64,000 bases of DNA, from positions 2,841,528 through 2,905,527 of the forward strand of contig CP099514.1 in NCBI GenBank assembly GCA_025809375.1, read 5' to 3'. The position numbers and the translations under genes were made by a program. Below, one piece after another: positions 10,278-18,383 of this stretch. Position 1 is the first letter of the stretch, and each line of letters starts with the position of its first letter. The stretch is from Bacillus zhangzhouensis. Its GTDB lineage: Bacteria; Bacillota; Bacilli; Bacillales; Bacillaceae. The notes beneath the pieces were generated by a model. It was not told the DNA's origin. It was given only the letters and a program-made list of their open reading frames with translations, and did no database searches.

Positions 10278-11792
10278 TTATTGTCCAAGCAGTTGAGAAA
10301 GGTAGCCAGATTGGTTGTTTAACTTTTGAATCGCACTATCCATGGCATTAAACTTTGTATAGTAACGGGCTTCAACCATCTTTAAACGCTCTTGGAACGT
10401 ACTCATTCGTTTGGTCAAAGAGTCAAGATCCTTACCAAGTCCGTATTCCTTTAATTCCATCGTTGTGCTTCCTGCCTTTGTTTGAATGCTCTTCGTGAAG
10501 GCAGTTAAGGAATTTTTGACACGATAAATGATTCCTTGTTCTTGATATTGCTGCTGCGCTTTTTCTTTATCCTTTGAATCCACATTTAAACTACCCGAAA
10601 TGAACATTTGACTGATCTTCTGTGGATCTGCTTCAATGGCTTCTTTTAGTTTCTTTTCATTAATTACCAGCTTTCCGCCATCTTTATATTTATCTGAAGT
10701 GGTAATTCCGATTTGTGTAATATGAATTTTATTCGCATCACTTGTCGTAATTTCAGCATAAAAGTCACTCCTCATTTTAGAAGCGCCCGATCGTAAAATA
10801 GCATCACTTCTCAGCAAGCCAGACTTCGCCGTCGTTTCCCATAGCTCCACTTCTTTGTCAGTCATTGCTTTTTTCTCTTCTGCTGTTAAAGGATGATAGT
10901 CTCTATTTCTTTTTTCATTGACTTTACCATTGATCTGCTCAACGAGCTCATTGTATTTATCAACAAATTGTTTAATTTTATCAAAGATTGCATCCACATC
11001 TGTTGAAACGTTTAAGCTGACGGGCTTATCCGTGGTTCCTTTAAGCTCGTACGTAATACCAGCCTGTGTAAAAGTATTGTTGTTATTCTCCATTTTCAGG
11101 CCGTTAATCTCGTATTGCGCCTTCTTTCCTTTAGTGGTCGCAACTAATTTGTTATCTCCATCTACTTGGAATCCTAATTGCGTTAAAAATGAAGCAGAAT
11201 GACCATCAGCTGCTTTAATACTGACACCTTCACCCGTCGTCCGAGAAGTAAGAGCGATTGTATCCACATAGTTAGTTCCATCAAAGATTTGGCCTTTGTA
11301 AGCCGTCACACCTAATTGCGAATTGTTCAACTTTGTCACGATGTCATCAATTGTATCGGTATCAGAAGTATTGATTGTTACCGTTTTTGGTTTTGTTGAA
11401 TCTGGCGTCGTCACTTCAAAAGTAAACGTACCATTTGCAGGTGTAAATCCAGATGTACCAGAGGATTTGTAGACAGAAGCTGTCGCTAGTTGAGTGACAT
11501 GAATAGTTCCAGAGGTCGCATTTGTTGATCCAGTTGCTGTGACAGCAGATTCATTAGAGCTTGTTACCTTTTTTGCGCCATATGTACTTGGACGCGTTAA
11601 GTTTAAACTGTTGATTAAATCGTCTAATTCTTTGACTTTCGAGTTAACCTCGCGATAGCTGTCTCTTTGCCATTCCAGCGTTTGTTTCTGACGTGTCATT
11701 TTATCAAGAGGCGCCTGCTCCGTTTTCATCAGCTTTGATACGATTTCATCAATATCGAACACATTTGAAAATCCAGTAATGCGATTGACCAT
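10278..11792 (-). CDS. fliD: Flagellar filament capping protein FliD (HAP2)
   Basis: A 504-residue protein with an N-terminal FliD_N domain (GFSNVFDIDEIVSKLMKTEQAPLDKM), a variable central domain rich in Thr, Ser and Asn, and a C-terminal helical domain (MELKEYGLGKDLDSLTKRM...) that ends near the stop. FliD oligomerises at the filament tip and guides flagellin assembly. It follows flaG by about 20 bases in the same operon. Confidence 0.96.
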   Translation of the reverse strand: MVNRITGFSNVFDIDEIVSKLMKTEQAPLDKMTRQKQTLEWQRDSYREVNSKVKELDDLINSLNLTRPSTYGAKKVTSSNESAVTATGSTNATSGTIHVTQLATASVYKSSGTSGFTPANGTFTFEVTTPDSTKPKTVTINTSDTDTIDDIVTKLNNSQLGVTAYKGQIFDGTNYVDTIALTSRTTGEGVSIKAADGHSASFLTQLGFQVDGDNKLVATTKGKKAQYEINGLKMENNNNTFTQAGITYELKGTTDKPVSLNVSTDVDAIFDKIKQFVDKYNELVEQINGKVNEKRNRDYHPLTAEEKKAMTDKEVELWETTAKSGLLRSDAILRSGASKMRSDFYAEITTSDANKIHITQIGITTSDKYKDGGKLVINEKKLKEAIEADPQKISQMFISGSLNVDSKDKEKAQQQYQEQGIIYRVKNSLTAFTKSIQTKAGSTTMELKEYGLGKDLDSLTKRMSTFQERLKMVEARYYTKFNAMDSAIQKLNNQSGYLSQLLGQ

Positions 11793-11811
11793 TATTATGT
11801 TCTCCCTTCAT

Positions 11812-12153
11812 TTACATCCTTTTATCTACAAATAAACCGACAATCTCTGTCATTGCCGCATAGAAATCAAGCCATTCCTTGGAAGGAATTTCTCTAATAA
11901 CTTCTTCTGTTTGGTTATCTACGACTTTGACATAATATTCATTGAGTTTTTCATGTAATTCGAATTGAAGATGAAATTGAGTAGGCTCAATGAGCTTGTT
12001 TGCCCCTTGAAGCGTTTTTTCAATTTCTTCTTTTGAAACAACCTTGCCATTTGTTTGTGAGTCAGAGTTTACATTGTCTTTCTGGTTATTAGAAACACGG
12101 GTTTGAAATGCATCGATAATTGGCTGTAGCGGTGTTAATTTACCAACAGACAT
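11812..12153 (-). CDS. flaG: FlaG-family flagellar protein (YvyC-like)
   Basis: A 113-residue protein. The N-terminal half is polar and flexible; the C-terminal half carries the FlaG signature (FHLQFELHEKLNEYYVKVVDNQTEEVIREIPSKEW is its core, only its key elements being the LNEYYV and REIP segments). FlaG proteins affect filament length in several bacteria. It is the first gene of the flaG-fliD-fliS-fliT unit and has a SigD promoter upstream. In B. subtilis the next gene upstream would be hag; here it is csrA. Confidence 0.93.
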   Translation of the reverse strand: MSVGKLTPLQPIIDAFQTRVSNNQKDNVNSDSQTNGKVVSKEEIEKTLQGANKLIEPTQFHLQFELHEKLNEYYVKVVDNQTEEVIREIPSKEWLDFYAAMTEIVGLFVDKRM

Positions 12154-12187
12154 AGTTATTCAGCTCCTGTGCTTTAATCTACCTTTT

Positions 12188-12213
12188 ATATCGGCTTTGA
12201 ATTTGCAAATTAA
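12188..12213 (-). promoter_or_regulatory. SigD promoter of the flaG operon
   Basis: The minus strand has an exact SigD -10 element GCCGATAT at 12195-12188, with TTAA (consensus TAAA) 14 bases upstream. It lies 35 bases before the flaG start and downstream of the csrA terminator. Confidence 0.85.
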
Positions 12214-12305
12214 ATATAAATGGACCGATTTGTTAAAGTTTCAAATAGATTATGAACATCGGTATTGAAACGCTTTCATAAGGAGAAAGACAGCTGAATC
12301 AGATC

Positions 12306-12333
12306 AAAAAATCCTCACTTTTTTTGTGAGGAT
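12306..12333 (-). terminator. csrA terminator overlapping the csrA coding end
   Basis: ATCCTCAC (12333-12326 on the minus strand) pairs with GTGAGGAT (12318-12311), followed by TTTTT. The 5' stem encodes the last codons of csrA and the TGA stop is in the 3' stem, so the coding end is built into the terminator. Confidence 0.85.
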
Positions 12334-12539
12334 AACTGAGAGAGGATATCTAAGGATAAACTCGCAGCACGATTGTTCTCTTCTTGAATAGACAGGTACA
12401 CTTCTTTCCTGTGAATATCAATGTGCTTAGGAGCCTCTATCCCGACTTTCACTTGATCGCCTTCGATTGAAATAATCTTGACTTCAATATCATCGCCTAT
12501 TTGGATTGACTGGTTTAACTTTCTAGACAGCACTAACAT
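12315..12539 (-). CDS. csrA: Carbon storage regulator CsrA
   Basis: A 74-residue RNA-binding homodimer starting [20 protein letters not shown], with the conserved [16 protein letters not shown] segment, the same length as B. subtilis CsrA. In B. subtilis it blocks ribosome access to the hag mRNA and is antagonised by FliW. Here it overlaps the fliW stop by 7 bases, so the two are coupled. The gene ends inside an intrinsic terminator and the hag gene it normally precedes is absent. Confidence 0.97.
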   Translation of the reverse strand: MLVLSRKLNQSIQIGDDIEVKIISIEGDQVKVGIEAPKHIDIHRKEVYLSIQEENNRAASLSLDILSQLSSQKK

Positions 12540-12967
12540 GAGGAAGCCACCTCTAACAAATGTTTTGTATGATAGGATGAATCATGCAAAATCACCTGTT
12601 TGGCTTTCATGTTTTTTCGGTTCACAATAATAGGCGCTCTTAAATTGGCTGTTGTTTTTTCAATAGATGATTCCATTGTTAAAATAACCATTACTTCCAC
12701 ATCATTGGCATCTTCTACTTCCAGAATGTCTACAACCGTTTCGTCTAAATCAAATTCGTATTGATTGAAGAATAAAAATGGGCTGCTGACGATAAAGCCT
12801 AATGCTGCGTTTTTCAATGATTGAAGAACTAAAAATGGAGACTCTTCTGATAAAGGCAAAATGACAAACTGTTTTTGATCTAGAAATCCTGGTATCCCGT
12901 TAGAGAAGTTGATGATTTGCTCCTCTTGGATTGTCACTTCACCATGGTATTTTGTTTGAATGATCAT
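12533..12967 (-). CDS. fliW: Flagellar assembly factor FliW
   Basis: A 144-residue protein ([21 protein letters not shown]...[17 protein letters not shown]) matching FliW. In B. subtilis FliW binds either flagellin or CsrA, and so couples flagellin export to hag translation. It overlaps csrA. The GIPGF and LNAALGF-like ([14 protein letters not shown]) segments are family landmarks. Confidence 0.95.
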   Translation of the reverse strand: MIIQTKYHGEVTIQEEQIINFSNGIPGFLDQKQFVILPLSEESPFLVLQSLKNAALGFIVSSPFLFFNQYEFDLDETVVDILEVEDANDVEVMVILTMESSIEKTTANLRAPIIVNRKNMKAKQVILHDSSYHTKHLLEVASSC

Positions 12968-12995
12968 AATTCACGACCTTTTTCGTTTTTCTTAA

Positions 12996-13574
12996 CTATA
13001 CCTTATCACCATTTTGGCCCGTTTCGTCAACTTCTATTTTTAATTCTGGATATTGTAACATATCAATATTGACCTTACCTGGCTGATAGTGAACGATTGG
13101 TTTATGAGGTGTTGCCTCTATGACAGCTTTTTTCGGCTCCACATCAATTTGAAGCTCGGAAGGCTGATAGTGGATTTTCACACTAAAGAATGAAGGTATC
13201 ACACCAATGGTGAATTGTTTTGCTGGAGGACTGCCATTGATTTTGGCTAACTCAGCAATCGCATTCCCGCCATTCTCAATCTTGATGAGTTCACTTCCTT
13301 CTTCCGCTCTTCGACCCATTCCTTCTCCAACAGCACGCTTCCCCTCAGCTGCCCATTCCTCAGAACGTCTAAAAATCGACTTGATGTCCATATCGGCAAA
13401 TGCCTCGGTTTGATCAATGGTTAATTTCGACGGTGTCCTTTTGATATTCATGACAGCTCGTGGTTGCTGAATCTCAAGGTCCGCTCGTGGCTGCTCTACT
13501 TCTTGCCGGGAAGGAGTTGTCGACATTTGAAGCTTTGCATAGGTTTGCTGCATTAACAATCTAGGGATTTGCAT
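12996..13574 (-). CDS. yviE: YviE-like protein of the flagellar locus
   Basis: A 192-residue protein starting at ATG 13574 (MQIPRLLMQQTYAKLQ), with GGAGGTG just upstream; a start at 13607 would fall in a hairpin. It has the DUF6470/YviE pattern: an N-terminal repeat of QPRA (EQPRADLEIQQPRA), a central helical part and a C-terminal KPIVHYQPGKVNIDMLQYP segment. Function is unknown; the gene always sits between flgL and fliW in this genus as far as I recall. Confidence 0.9.
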   Translation of the reverse strand: MQIPRLLMQQTYAKLQMSTTPSRQEVEQPRADLEIQQPRAVMNIKRTPSKLTIDQTEAFADMDIKSIFRRSEEWAAEGKRAVGEGMGRRAEEGSELIKIENGGNAIAELAKINGSPPAKQFTIGVIPSFFSVKIHYQPSELQIDVEPKKAVIEATPHKPIVHYQPGKVNIDMLQYPELKIEVDETGQNGDKV

Positions 13575-13595
13575 ATGTTCACCTCCATGATGCAA

Positions 13596-13618
13596 AAAAG
13601 CACCCATCGGATGCTTTT
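13596..13618 (-). terminator. Terminator-like hairpin between flgL and yviE
   Basis: On the minus strand AAAAGCATCC and GGGTGCTTTT pair with a short loop and are followed by T residues, immediately after flgL and before the yviE ribosome site. It may attenuate rather than end transcription, since fliW and csrA lie downstream. Confidence 0.6.
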
Positions 13619-13619
13619 A

Positions 13620-14528
13620 TTATCTTAAGAAATCAACAAGGGATGGCTGAATGACTTTAGCTGTTGTCGCTAAAGCAGCTCTATTCACCGTCTCTTGTTG
13701 AAGAAGATCAAGAATTGCCTTTTCACTTTCAACATCTTCATTATCTGATTTAGCATTTTTCAGTATTTCGTATTGTGAAGTCAAACGGCTTCCTACTAAG
13801 TCAACACGATTCGAACGCGCTCCTAGGTCAGATCGCTCAGCACTCATCACTTCTTTAAACTGATCGATACTTCCTAATGCATCATCAGAATTCGCGAACG
13901 TTCCATTTTTCAATGAGTTTTCTAAATCCGTCAGCATTTCAATGACATTTTGACCGCTGGCCTGTCCACCAAACGCTGAGATTGGATTTGAGTTTACATT
14001 TAAAGTGATACCATCAGAAATATTCACTTGAACAGCATTCGTATCTGTATAATTTTCGAAGTTAAATGTATACGTTCCGTCTGCATTCTCAACAACTGGT
14101 TTAACATTTGTATTTGTTCCATTAAATACGAACTTACCTAACATCTGAGTGTTCATCGCGTCAATGATTTGTTTCTTCATCTGTCCAATTTCCACTCCGA
14201 TAGCTGCTAAATCTTCGGGCTGCTTTGTTCCGTTAGCCGCATCAAGCACTTTATCTCGTATATTAGACATAATATCAATGATTTCTGTGACACTTGTTTC
14301 CGATGTATCAATCCAGTTTCGTGCTTCATTTAAGTTGTTCTGATATTGTTCATTTCGAAACAGAGCTGTACTATATTGAAGGCTTTTTACTGCCGCAACA
14401 GGATCATCAGACGTTTTTGTAAAACGTTTGCCTGTTTGTGCCTGTTCATTAATTTTAGATAGTTTTTCATAACTTTTGCTAATATTACGCAGTGAGTTTT
14501 GTGAAATCATTCCTTGTGTGACTCGCAT
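13620..14528 (-). CDS. flgL: Flagellar hook-filament junction protein FlgL (HAP3)
   Basis: A 302-residue protein with flagellin-like ends: an N-terminal helix (MRVTQGMISQNSLRNISKSYEKLSK region) containing the GKRFTKTSDDPVAAVKSL motif, and a C-terminal helical part (LDLLQQETVNRAALATTAKVI). With FlgK it joins hook and filament. It follows flgK by 9 bases. Confidence 0.96.
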   Translation of the reverse strand: MRVTQGMISQNSLRNISKSYEKLSKINEQAQTGKRFTKTSDDPVAAVKSLQYSTALFRNEQYQNNLNEARNWIDTSETSVTEIIDIMSNIRDKVLDAANGTKQPEDLAAIGVEIGQMKKQIIDAMNTQMLGKFVFNGTNTNVKPVVENADGTYTFNFENYTDTNAVQVNISDGITLNVNSNPISAFGGQASGQNVIEMLTDLENSLKNGTFANSDDALGSIDQFKEVMSAERSDLGARSNRVDLVGSRLTSQYEILKNAKSDNEDVESEKAILDLLQQETVNRAALATTAKVIQPSLVDFLR

Positions 14529-14537
14529 CCGTTATCC

Positions 14538-16058
14538 CTACCTTCCTACGACACCCATGCCGTTTATTACCTTATCCAATACTTCATCTTGTAATGTCAT
14601 AATTCTCGCAGCCGCATTATATGCATGCTGAAATTGGATCATATTCGTCATTTCTTCATCAATGGAGACAGCGCTAGTCGACATTCTACGTTCATTGGCT
14701 GAATTGACAAGGATAGCTGAGCTGCTTTCAAGCGTCATATTCTTTTTCCCTTGTACCCCCATCTCAGCAATGACATTTTGGTAATAATCCTGAATTGTCG
14801 TTGTTTTGCCGCCGATTGGCAACTTTAGGTTTTGTATATTAGCTAATTTCGTAGCATTCGAACCGTCACCTTGTGTTTGATTGAGAGATGCTGCAATATT
14901 ATCTGTTGATGCTAAAATGACATCGCTCACTTTAATGCGAGCTGCCAAACCTTTATTTAACTCATTGTTATTCTCGATATCAAAAAAGTCTTGTCCACTT
15001 GCACCAGTTAACGTGTACCCCTGCTTATGTACATCGTTAAATGTATCCATAAATACTTTTGCTACTTCATCCAGCTCTGCAAGCATATCTGGATACATGC
15101 CTTTTTCAGCACCATTTGACATGTAGCCATAAGCCTCAACAAGTGCTTTTACTTTACCGTTCACTTGTAATTGATCCGCTGCAATAGTTGTTGTTCCGAA
15201 TTGAAGTGAGTTAACAAGACCCGTTGTAGTATCATAAGAGATTTGCAGTTCAGACTTTTCGTTCGTAACACCATTCAAAATGGTTCCAGCAGATTGTCCA
15301 TTTGCACCGATAATATCGATGTTGACAGTTCCTTCAGCAATTTTGAGTGCATTACCGCCAGGTGGATTGTAGCTGACCTTAATATCAACAAGTGAGGATA
15401 ATTGATCTACCAGAGTATCACGTGTATCATAAAGATCATTTGGAAGATATCCATTTGGCTCAACTGCTGCAATCTGTTTGTTCACTTCATCTATTTGAGA
15501 TAAAAGAGTGTTTACATCTTTGGCTGTTGAATCGAGTTCCGTTTTCAAATTTTTTTGTATCGTTGTTAAAGAAGAATTGAGCAGACGGAATTGGTCTACT
15601 AAAGCCTGTGCACTTGTTTTAACTACTGTACGTGCAGAAGCTGTATCAGCATTTTTTGTTTCCGATAAGACCTGTAATGATTTCCAAAGGTTATCAAAGG
15701 CTCTGTTCAAACCTTCATCCGTCAAATCATTCATAACCCCTTCCATCTGTGAAAGGGCATCTGACTTCGTTGAGTAGTAAGACAAGTTATTATTATGATC
15801 TCTGAATTGTAGATCTAAAAAGCTGTTTCGAATTCTTTCAACGGTTCCAACTTGCACACCTGTCCCCATTTGGCCATATGTCTTGCCGTCATAAACAGAA
15901 ATGACTGGATAAGGATTTTCTGCTTTAAATGTCACTCTTTGCCTTGAGTAGCCATCCGTATTTGCATTGGAGACGTTGTTTGATGTGACATAAAGCCCTG
16001 CACGCTGGGCTGTGATTCCTCTTTTTGCCGTTTCTAGTCCCATGAATGTAGAACCCAT
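14538..16058 (-). CDS. flgK: Flagellar hook-associated protein FlgK (HAP1)
   Basis: A 506-residue protein. The N-terminus has the rod/hook signature GLYVTSNNVSNANTDGYSRQ and the C-terminus has the matching SIDEEMTNMIQFQHAYNAAARIMT helix used for hook-filament assembly. Size agrees with B. subtilis FlgK (about 507). It lies between flgN, its export chaperone, and flgL in one SigD-linked operon. Confidence 0.97.
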   Translation of the reverse strand: MGSTFMGLETAKRGITAQRAGLYVTSNNVSNANTDGYSRQRVTFKAENPYPVISVYDGKTYGQMGTGVQVGTVERIRNSFLDLQFRDHNNNLSYYSTKSDALSQMEGVMNDLTDEGLNRAFDNLWKSLQVLSETKNADTASARTVVKTSAQALVDQFRLLNSSLTTIQKNLKTELDSTAKDVNTLLSQIDEVNKQIAAVEPNGYLPNDLYDTRDTLVDQLSSLVDIKVSYNPPGGNALKIAEGTVNIDIIGANGQSAGTILNGVTNEKSELQISYDTTTGLVNSLQFGTTTIAADQLQVNGKVKALVEAYGYMSNGAEKGMYPDMLAELDEVAKVFMDTFNDVHKQGYTLTGASGQDFFDIENNNELNKGLAARIKVSDVILASTDNIAASLNQTQGDGSNATKLANIQNLKLPIGGKTTTIQDYYQNVIAEMGVQGKKNMTLESSSAILVNSANERRMSTSAVSIDEEMTNMIQFQHAYNAAARIMTLQDEVLDKVINGMGVVGR

Positions 16059-16073
16059 TGGTATCCTCCTTGT

Positions 16074-16556
16074 TTACGCCTTTGAATCAAACAAAGCCCT
16101 TTGCTGTTTAGGCTTTGAACTCTCAAGACCATTTTGTCCGTAATTCATATTTTCTTTATTAGGGTTAACGAGATCGAATGTCAGTGAAATAAATTGAAGT
16201 GACTGCTGTATAAGCTGTTTGTTTAGTTCATTTACATCCTTTAGTTCCACCATGATGTCATTTAGTTGCTCATATAATGAAATGAGCTCTTCTTGATCTG
16301 TATCTTCAGCCTTTTCGATACATGCAGTGATAGTTGGCGATTCATCACTTTGTAAATATTGAACGGTCGCTTCAATTCGTTTTTCTTCTAATTGAGAAAT
16401 GGCCTGAATATACTTTTGCTCTAAATTCAGAACCTCTGAAAGAGCATCAATCTCATTGCTTTTCAGCATTTCTGTTTTATCCTTTGACAGCTTTAAAAGC
16501 TGTTCATGCAGTCCATAGAGACGATGCAGTTCTTCAATAATTATTTTAACTGACAT
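16074..16556 (-). CDS. flgN: Flagellar export chaperone FlgN
   Basis: A 160-residue, almost entirely helical, acidic protein (MSVKIIIEELHRLYGLHEQL) of the FlgN family, the same length as B. subtilis YvyG. It delivers FlgK and FlgL to the export gate. It lies between flgM and flgK with short gaps. Confidence 0.93.
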   Translation of the reverse strand: MSVKIIIEELHRLYGLHEQLLKLSKDKTEMLKSNEIDALSEVLNLEQKYIQAISQLEEKRIEATVQYLQSDESPTITACIEKAEDTDQEELISLYEQLNDIMVELKDVNELNKQLIQQSLQFISLTFDLVNPNKENMNYGQNGLESSKPKQQRALFDSKA

Positions 16557-16574
16557 TCACGCTGCTCCCTTTTG

Positions 16575-16838
16575 TTATTGTTGTTTATAAAAATTCAGCA
16601 TTTTATCTGCAATGCCTTTTGTATCTACTTGATATGTTCCGACTTCAATGCTTTTTTTAATTTGGTCTATTTTTTCCTGGCGTTCTCTCATAATATACGG
16701 CACCTTTTGCATTTCGATTGCCTTTTTAGAAATTTCGACTTTATCAGTTGATTTCGCTTGATTCGATTGCAACGTTTGTTTCTCATATGTTTTCTTGTAA
16801 GGATTTACTGGTTGTGTTCCATATCGATTAATTTTCAC
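16575..16838 (-). CDS. flgM: Anti-sigma-D factor FlgM
   Basis: An 87-residue protein starting MKINRYGTQPVNPYKK, with a disordered N-terminus and a C-terminal SigD-binding helical part (KVEISKKAIEMQKVPYIM...TKGIADKMLNFY). It holds SigD inactive until hook completion. A good SigD promoter lies just upstream, giving the expected negative feedback, and read-through from comF is also possible as in B. subtilis. Confidence 0.96.
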   Translation of the reverse strand: MKINRYGTQPVNPYKKTYEKQTLQSNQAKSTDKVEISKKAIEMQKVPYIMRERQEKIDQIKKSIEVGTYQVDTKGIADKMLNFYKQQ

Positions 16839-16885
16839 GGGATTCCTCTCGCTTTCCGTTACAGTCTGTCTTGATTCTATCCATT

Positions 16886-16912
16886 TTATCGACCAAACTG
16901 CAACTTAGTTTA
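16886..16912 (-). promoter_or_regulatory. SigD promoter of the flgM operon
   Basis: The minus strand reads TAAA, 15 bases, GTCGATAA, which matches the SigD consensus TAAA-N15-GCCGATAT at 10 of 12 positions with exact spacing, 48 bases before flgM. Confidence 0.88.
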
Positions 16913-16917
16913 GGGAA

Positions 16918-17337
16918 TTAGTCGTTTTTAGGATTAATGGCATAATAGGTGTCTTTTTTCCTAGATTCAATCTCCCTTTTTCGCTCCTCTTCTTGGTTCA
17001 TTTGGCTGATTTGCGAATGGATATCCTGTTCACATTGGCTGCATAGCTTGTTTTTCCTGATCGCTTTGCCACATCTTTCACAAGGATAATTAATATTTGG
17101 AAATTGACTAATTTGCAGTCTTTTCAAACGAATAAATTTCAAGATTAATTCTTCATTAACTTCTGTTGCATCTACTATTTCAGCGATGGTTGATTGTCTA
17201 TTACTTTGTTTCTTCAAGAATTTATATACGATATCAAAAGAACGTTCTTCTTCTTCAAAGCATTTGTTACAAACCGTTTGGATGGTGGTTTTTAAAAATA
17301 GCTGATTACATTGTGGACAGTTTGCCAATTGATTCAT
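16918..17337 (-). CDS. yvyF: YvyF-like flagellar operon protein
   Basis: A 139-residue protein starting at ATG 17337, preceded by AGGGG; this gives exactly the B. subtilis YvyF length. It has two zinc-ribbon-like CxxC pairs, CPQC...CNKC near the N-terminus and CERC...CSQC near residue 100, around a helical winged-helix-like core (STIAEIVDATEVNEELILKFI). It may bind nucleic acid or regulate flagellar genes, but its role is not established. It lies between comFC and flgM. Confidence 0.9.
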   Translation of the reverse strand: MNQLANCPQCNQLFLKTTIQTVCNKCFEEEERSFDIVYKFLKKQSNRQSTIAEIVDATEVNEELILKFIRLKRLQISQFPNINYPCERCGKAIRKNKLCSQCEQDIHSQISQMNQEEERKREIESRKKDTYYAINPKND

Positions 17338-17393
17338 AACCAAAACCCCTAACGTTATTTTCTTTTCTTATTATCGGTTAATGATCATGATTT

Positions 17394-18080
17394 TTAACTA
17401 CGTATCAATGTAAAAGAAGAAACACTTCTGGCACCTGAAGCTTTTAAAATTCTTGCTGCATCATAGATGGTTGCTCCCGTTGTATAGATATCATCAACTA
17501 ATATAATATCCCTTTGAACAATCGCATCTGTTTGTTTTATTTGAAACAATCCTTTTTGGTCTAAGCGTTCATTTTTCTTTTTTTTGGACTGCTTACTTTG
17601 ATGTATTTTCACTAGTGGCTGCAATATTGGCCTACCTATCAAGGAAGCGATGATGACGGACTGATTAAATCCTCTTTCTTTTAGTCTTTCATGACTTAAA
17701 GGGATCGGTATCAGCAATGGTTCTTTTATGCAGAAGGAGTGTTTAAATGCTGCCTGTACATCTCGTTTAAACAGCTCAATTAAAGCCGTATCACCCCGAA
17801 ATTTAAAGCGGGCAAGGACATCTTTCATCAACTCGTCGTAAGTATAAACTGACCTATTTTTTACAAGGACTTTAGCAGAATCAGGGCGTTCATTCCATCT
17901 ATAACAGTCCTGGCACAATTGGTCATTTGACTGCGCCCTTCCACATGTTGGGCAAATAGGACGCTCAATCTTTACTAAGTGATTCTTACATGCTAAACAA
18001 AGACGATCATCATTTAATAGAAGGAATGATTTCCATGTAAAAGCAGGCACAAAATTCCCCTCACAAATTTGGCATATCAA
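17394..18080 (-). CDS. comFC: Competence protein ComFC, phosphoribosyltransferase-like
   Basis: The start is placed at a TTG at 18080, whose last two bases overlap the comFB TGA stop (TTGA), with AAGGAAA upstream; this aligns with the ICQIC start of relatives, while the longer frame from 18116 would run deep into comFB. The 228-residue product has N-terminal zinc-finger cysteines (CQIC, CLAC, CPTC, CQDC) and a C-terminal PRTase domain with the PRPP-binding motif (IILVDDIYTTGAT). ComFC is required for DNA uptake during transformation. Confidence 0.93.
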   Translation of the reverse strand: MICQICEGNFVPAFTWKSFLLLNDDRLCLACKNHLVKIERPICPTCGRAQSNDQLCQDCYRWNERPDSAKVLVKNRSVYTYDELMKDVLARFKFRGDTALIELFKRDVQAAFKHSFCIKEPLLIPIPLSHERLKERGFNQSVIIASLIGRPILQPLVKIHQSKQSKKKKNERLDQKGLFQIKQTDAIVQRDIILVDDIYTTGATIYDAARILKASGARSVSSFTLIRS

Positions 18081-18322
18081 TTGGTTTCCTTGTTCAGCAG
18101 CAGGCGATTTTCGCACCTTGGAAATGTGGAAACTTTAGAAGCTGCTTCTGTCAGAATGATCACCATCTCAAATTTACTATAGGATATTTGATCGATATCG
18201 GTTATATATTGTGGTTTCACTTGATTCATTGAGATCGCTAATACATCTTCCATACACTTTTCACAATGACAAATCATGTTTAATTGGTTGAGATATTGAT
18301 AGAGAATTTCCTTGAGCAGCAT
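18077..18322 (-). CDS. comFB: Late competence protein ComFB
   Basis: An 81-residue protein beginning MLLKEILYQYLNQL; the ATG at 18322 has CAGGAGAG upstream, which the longer reading from 18421 lacks. It has the ComFB core with a CHCEKC cysteine cluster and the conserved DVLAISMNQVKPQYI segment. In cyanobacterial relatives the fold binds cyclic dinucleotides; in B. subtilis it is dispensable for transformation. It sits between comFA and comFC. Confidence 0.88.
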   Translation of the reverse strand: MLLKEILYQYLNQLNMICHCEKCMEDVLAISMNQVKPQYITDIDQISYSKFEMVIILTEAASKVSTFPRCENRLLLNKETN

Positions 18323-18383
18323 ATTTTGTCTCTCCTGCCATTTGTGTATTGTGAATATAACGTACCATGATTTAGATGAACCC

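Noticed and set aside
12266-12278. TGAAACGCTTTCA resembling a CcpA cre box in the csrA-flaG gap.
   Set aside because: It is one base shorter than the 14-base cre consensus and the central CG is displaced. It may be a relic of the lost hag leader but cannot be supported.
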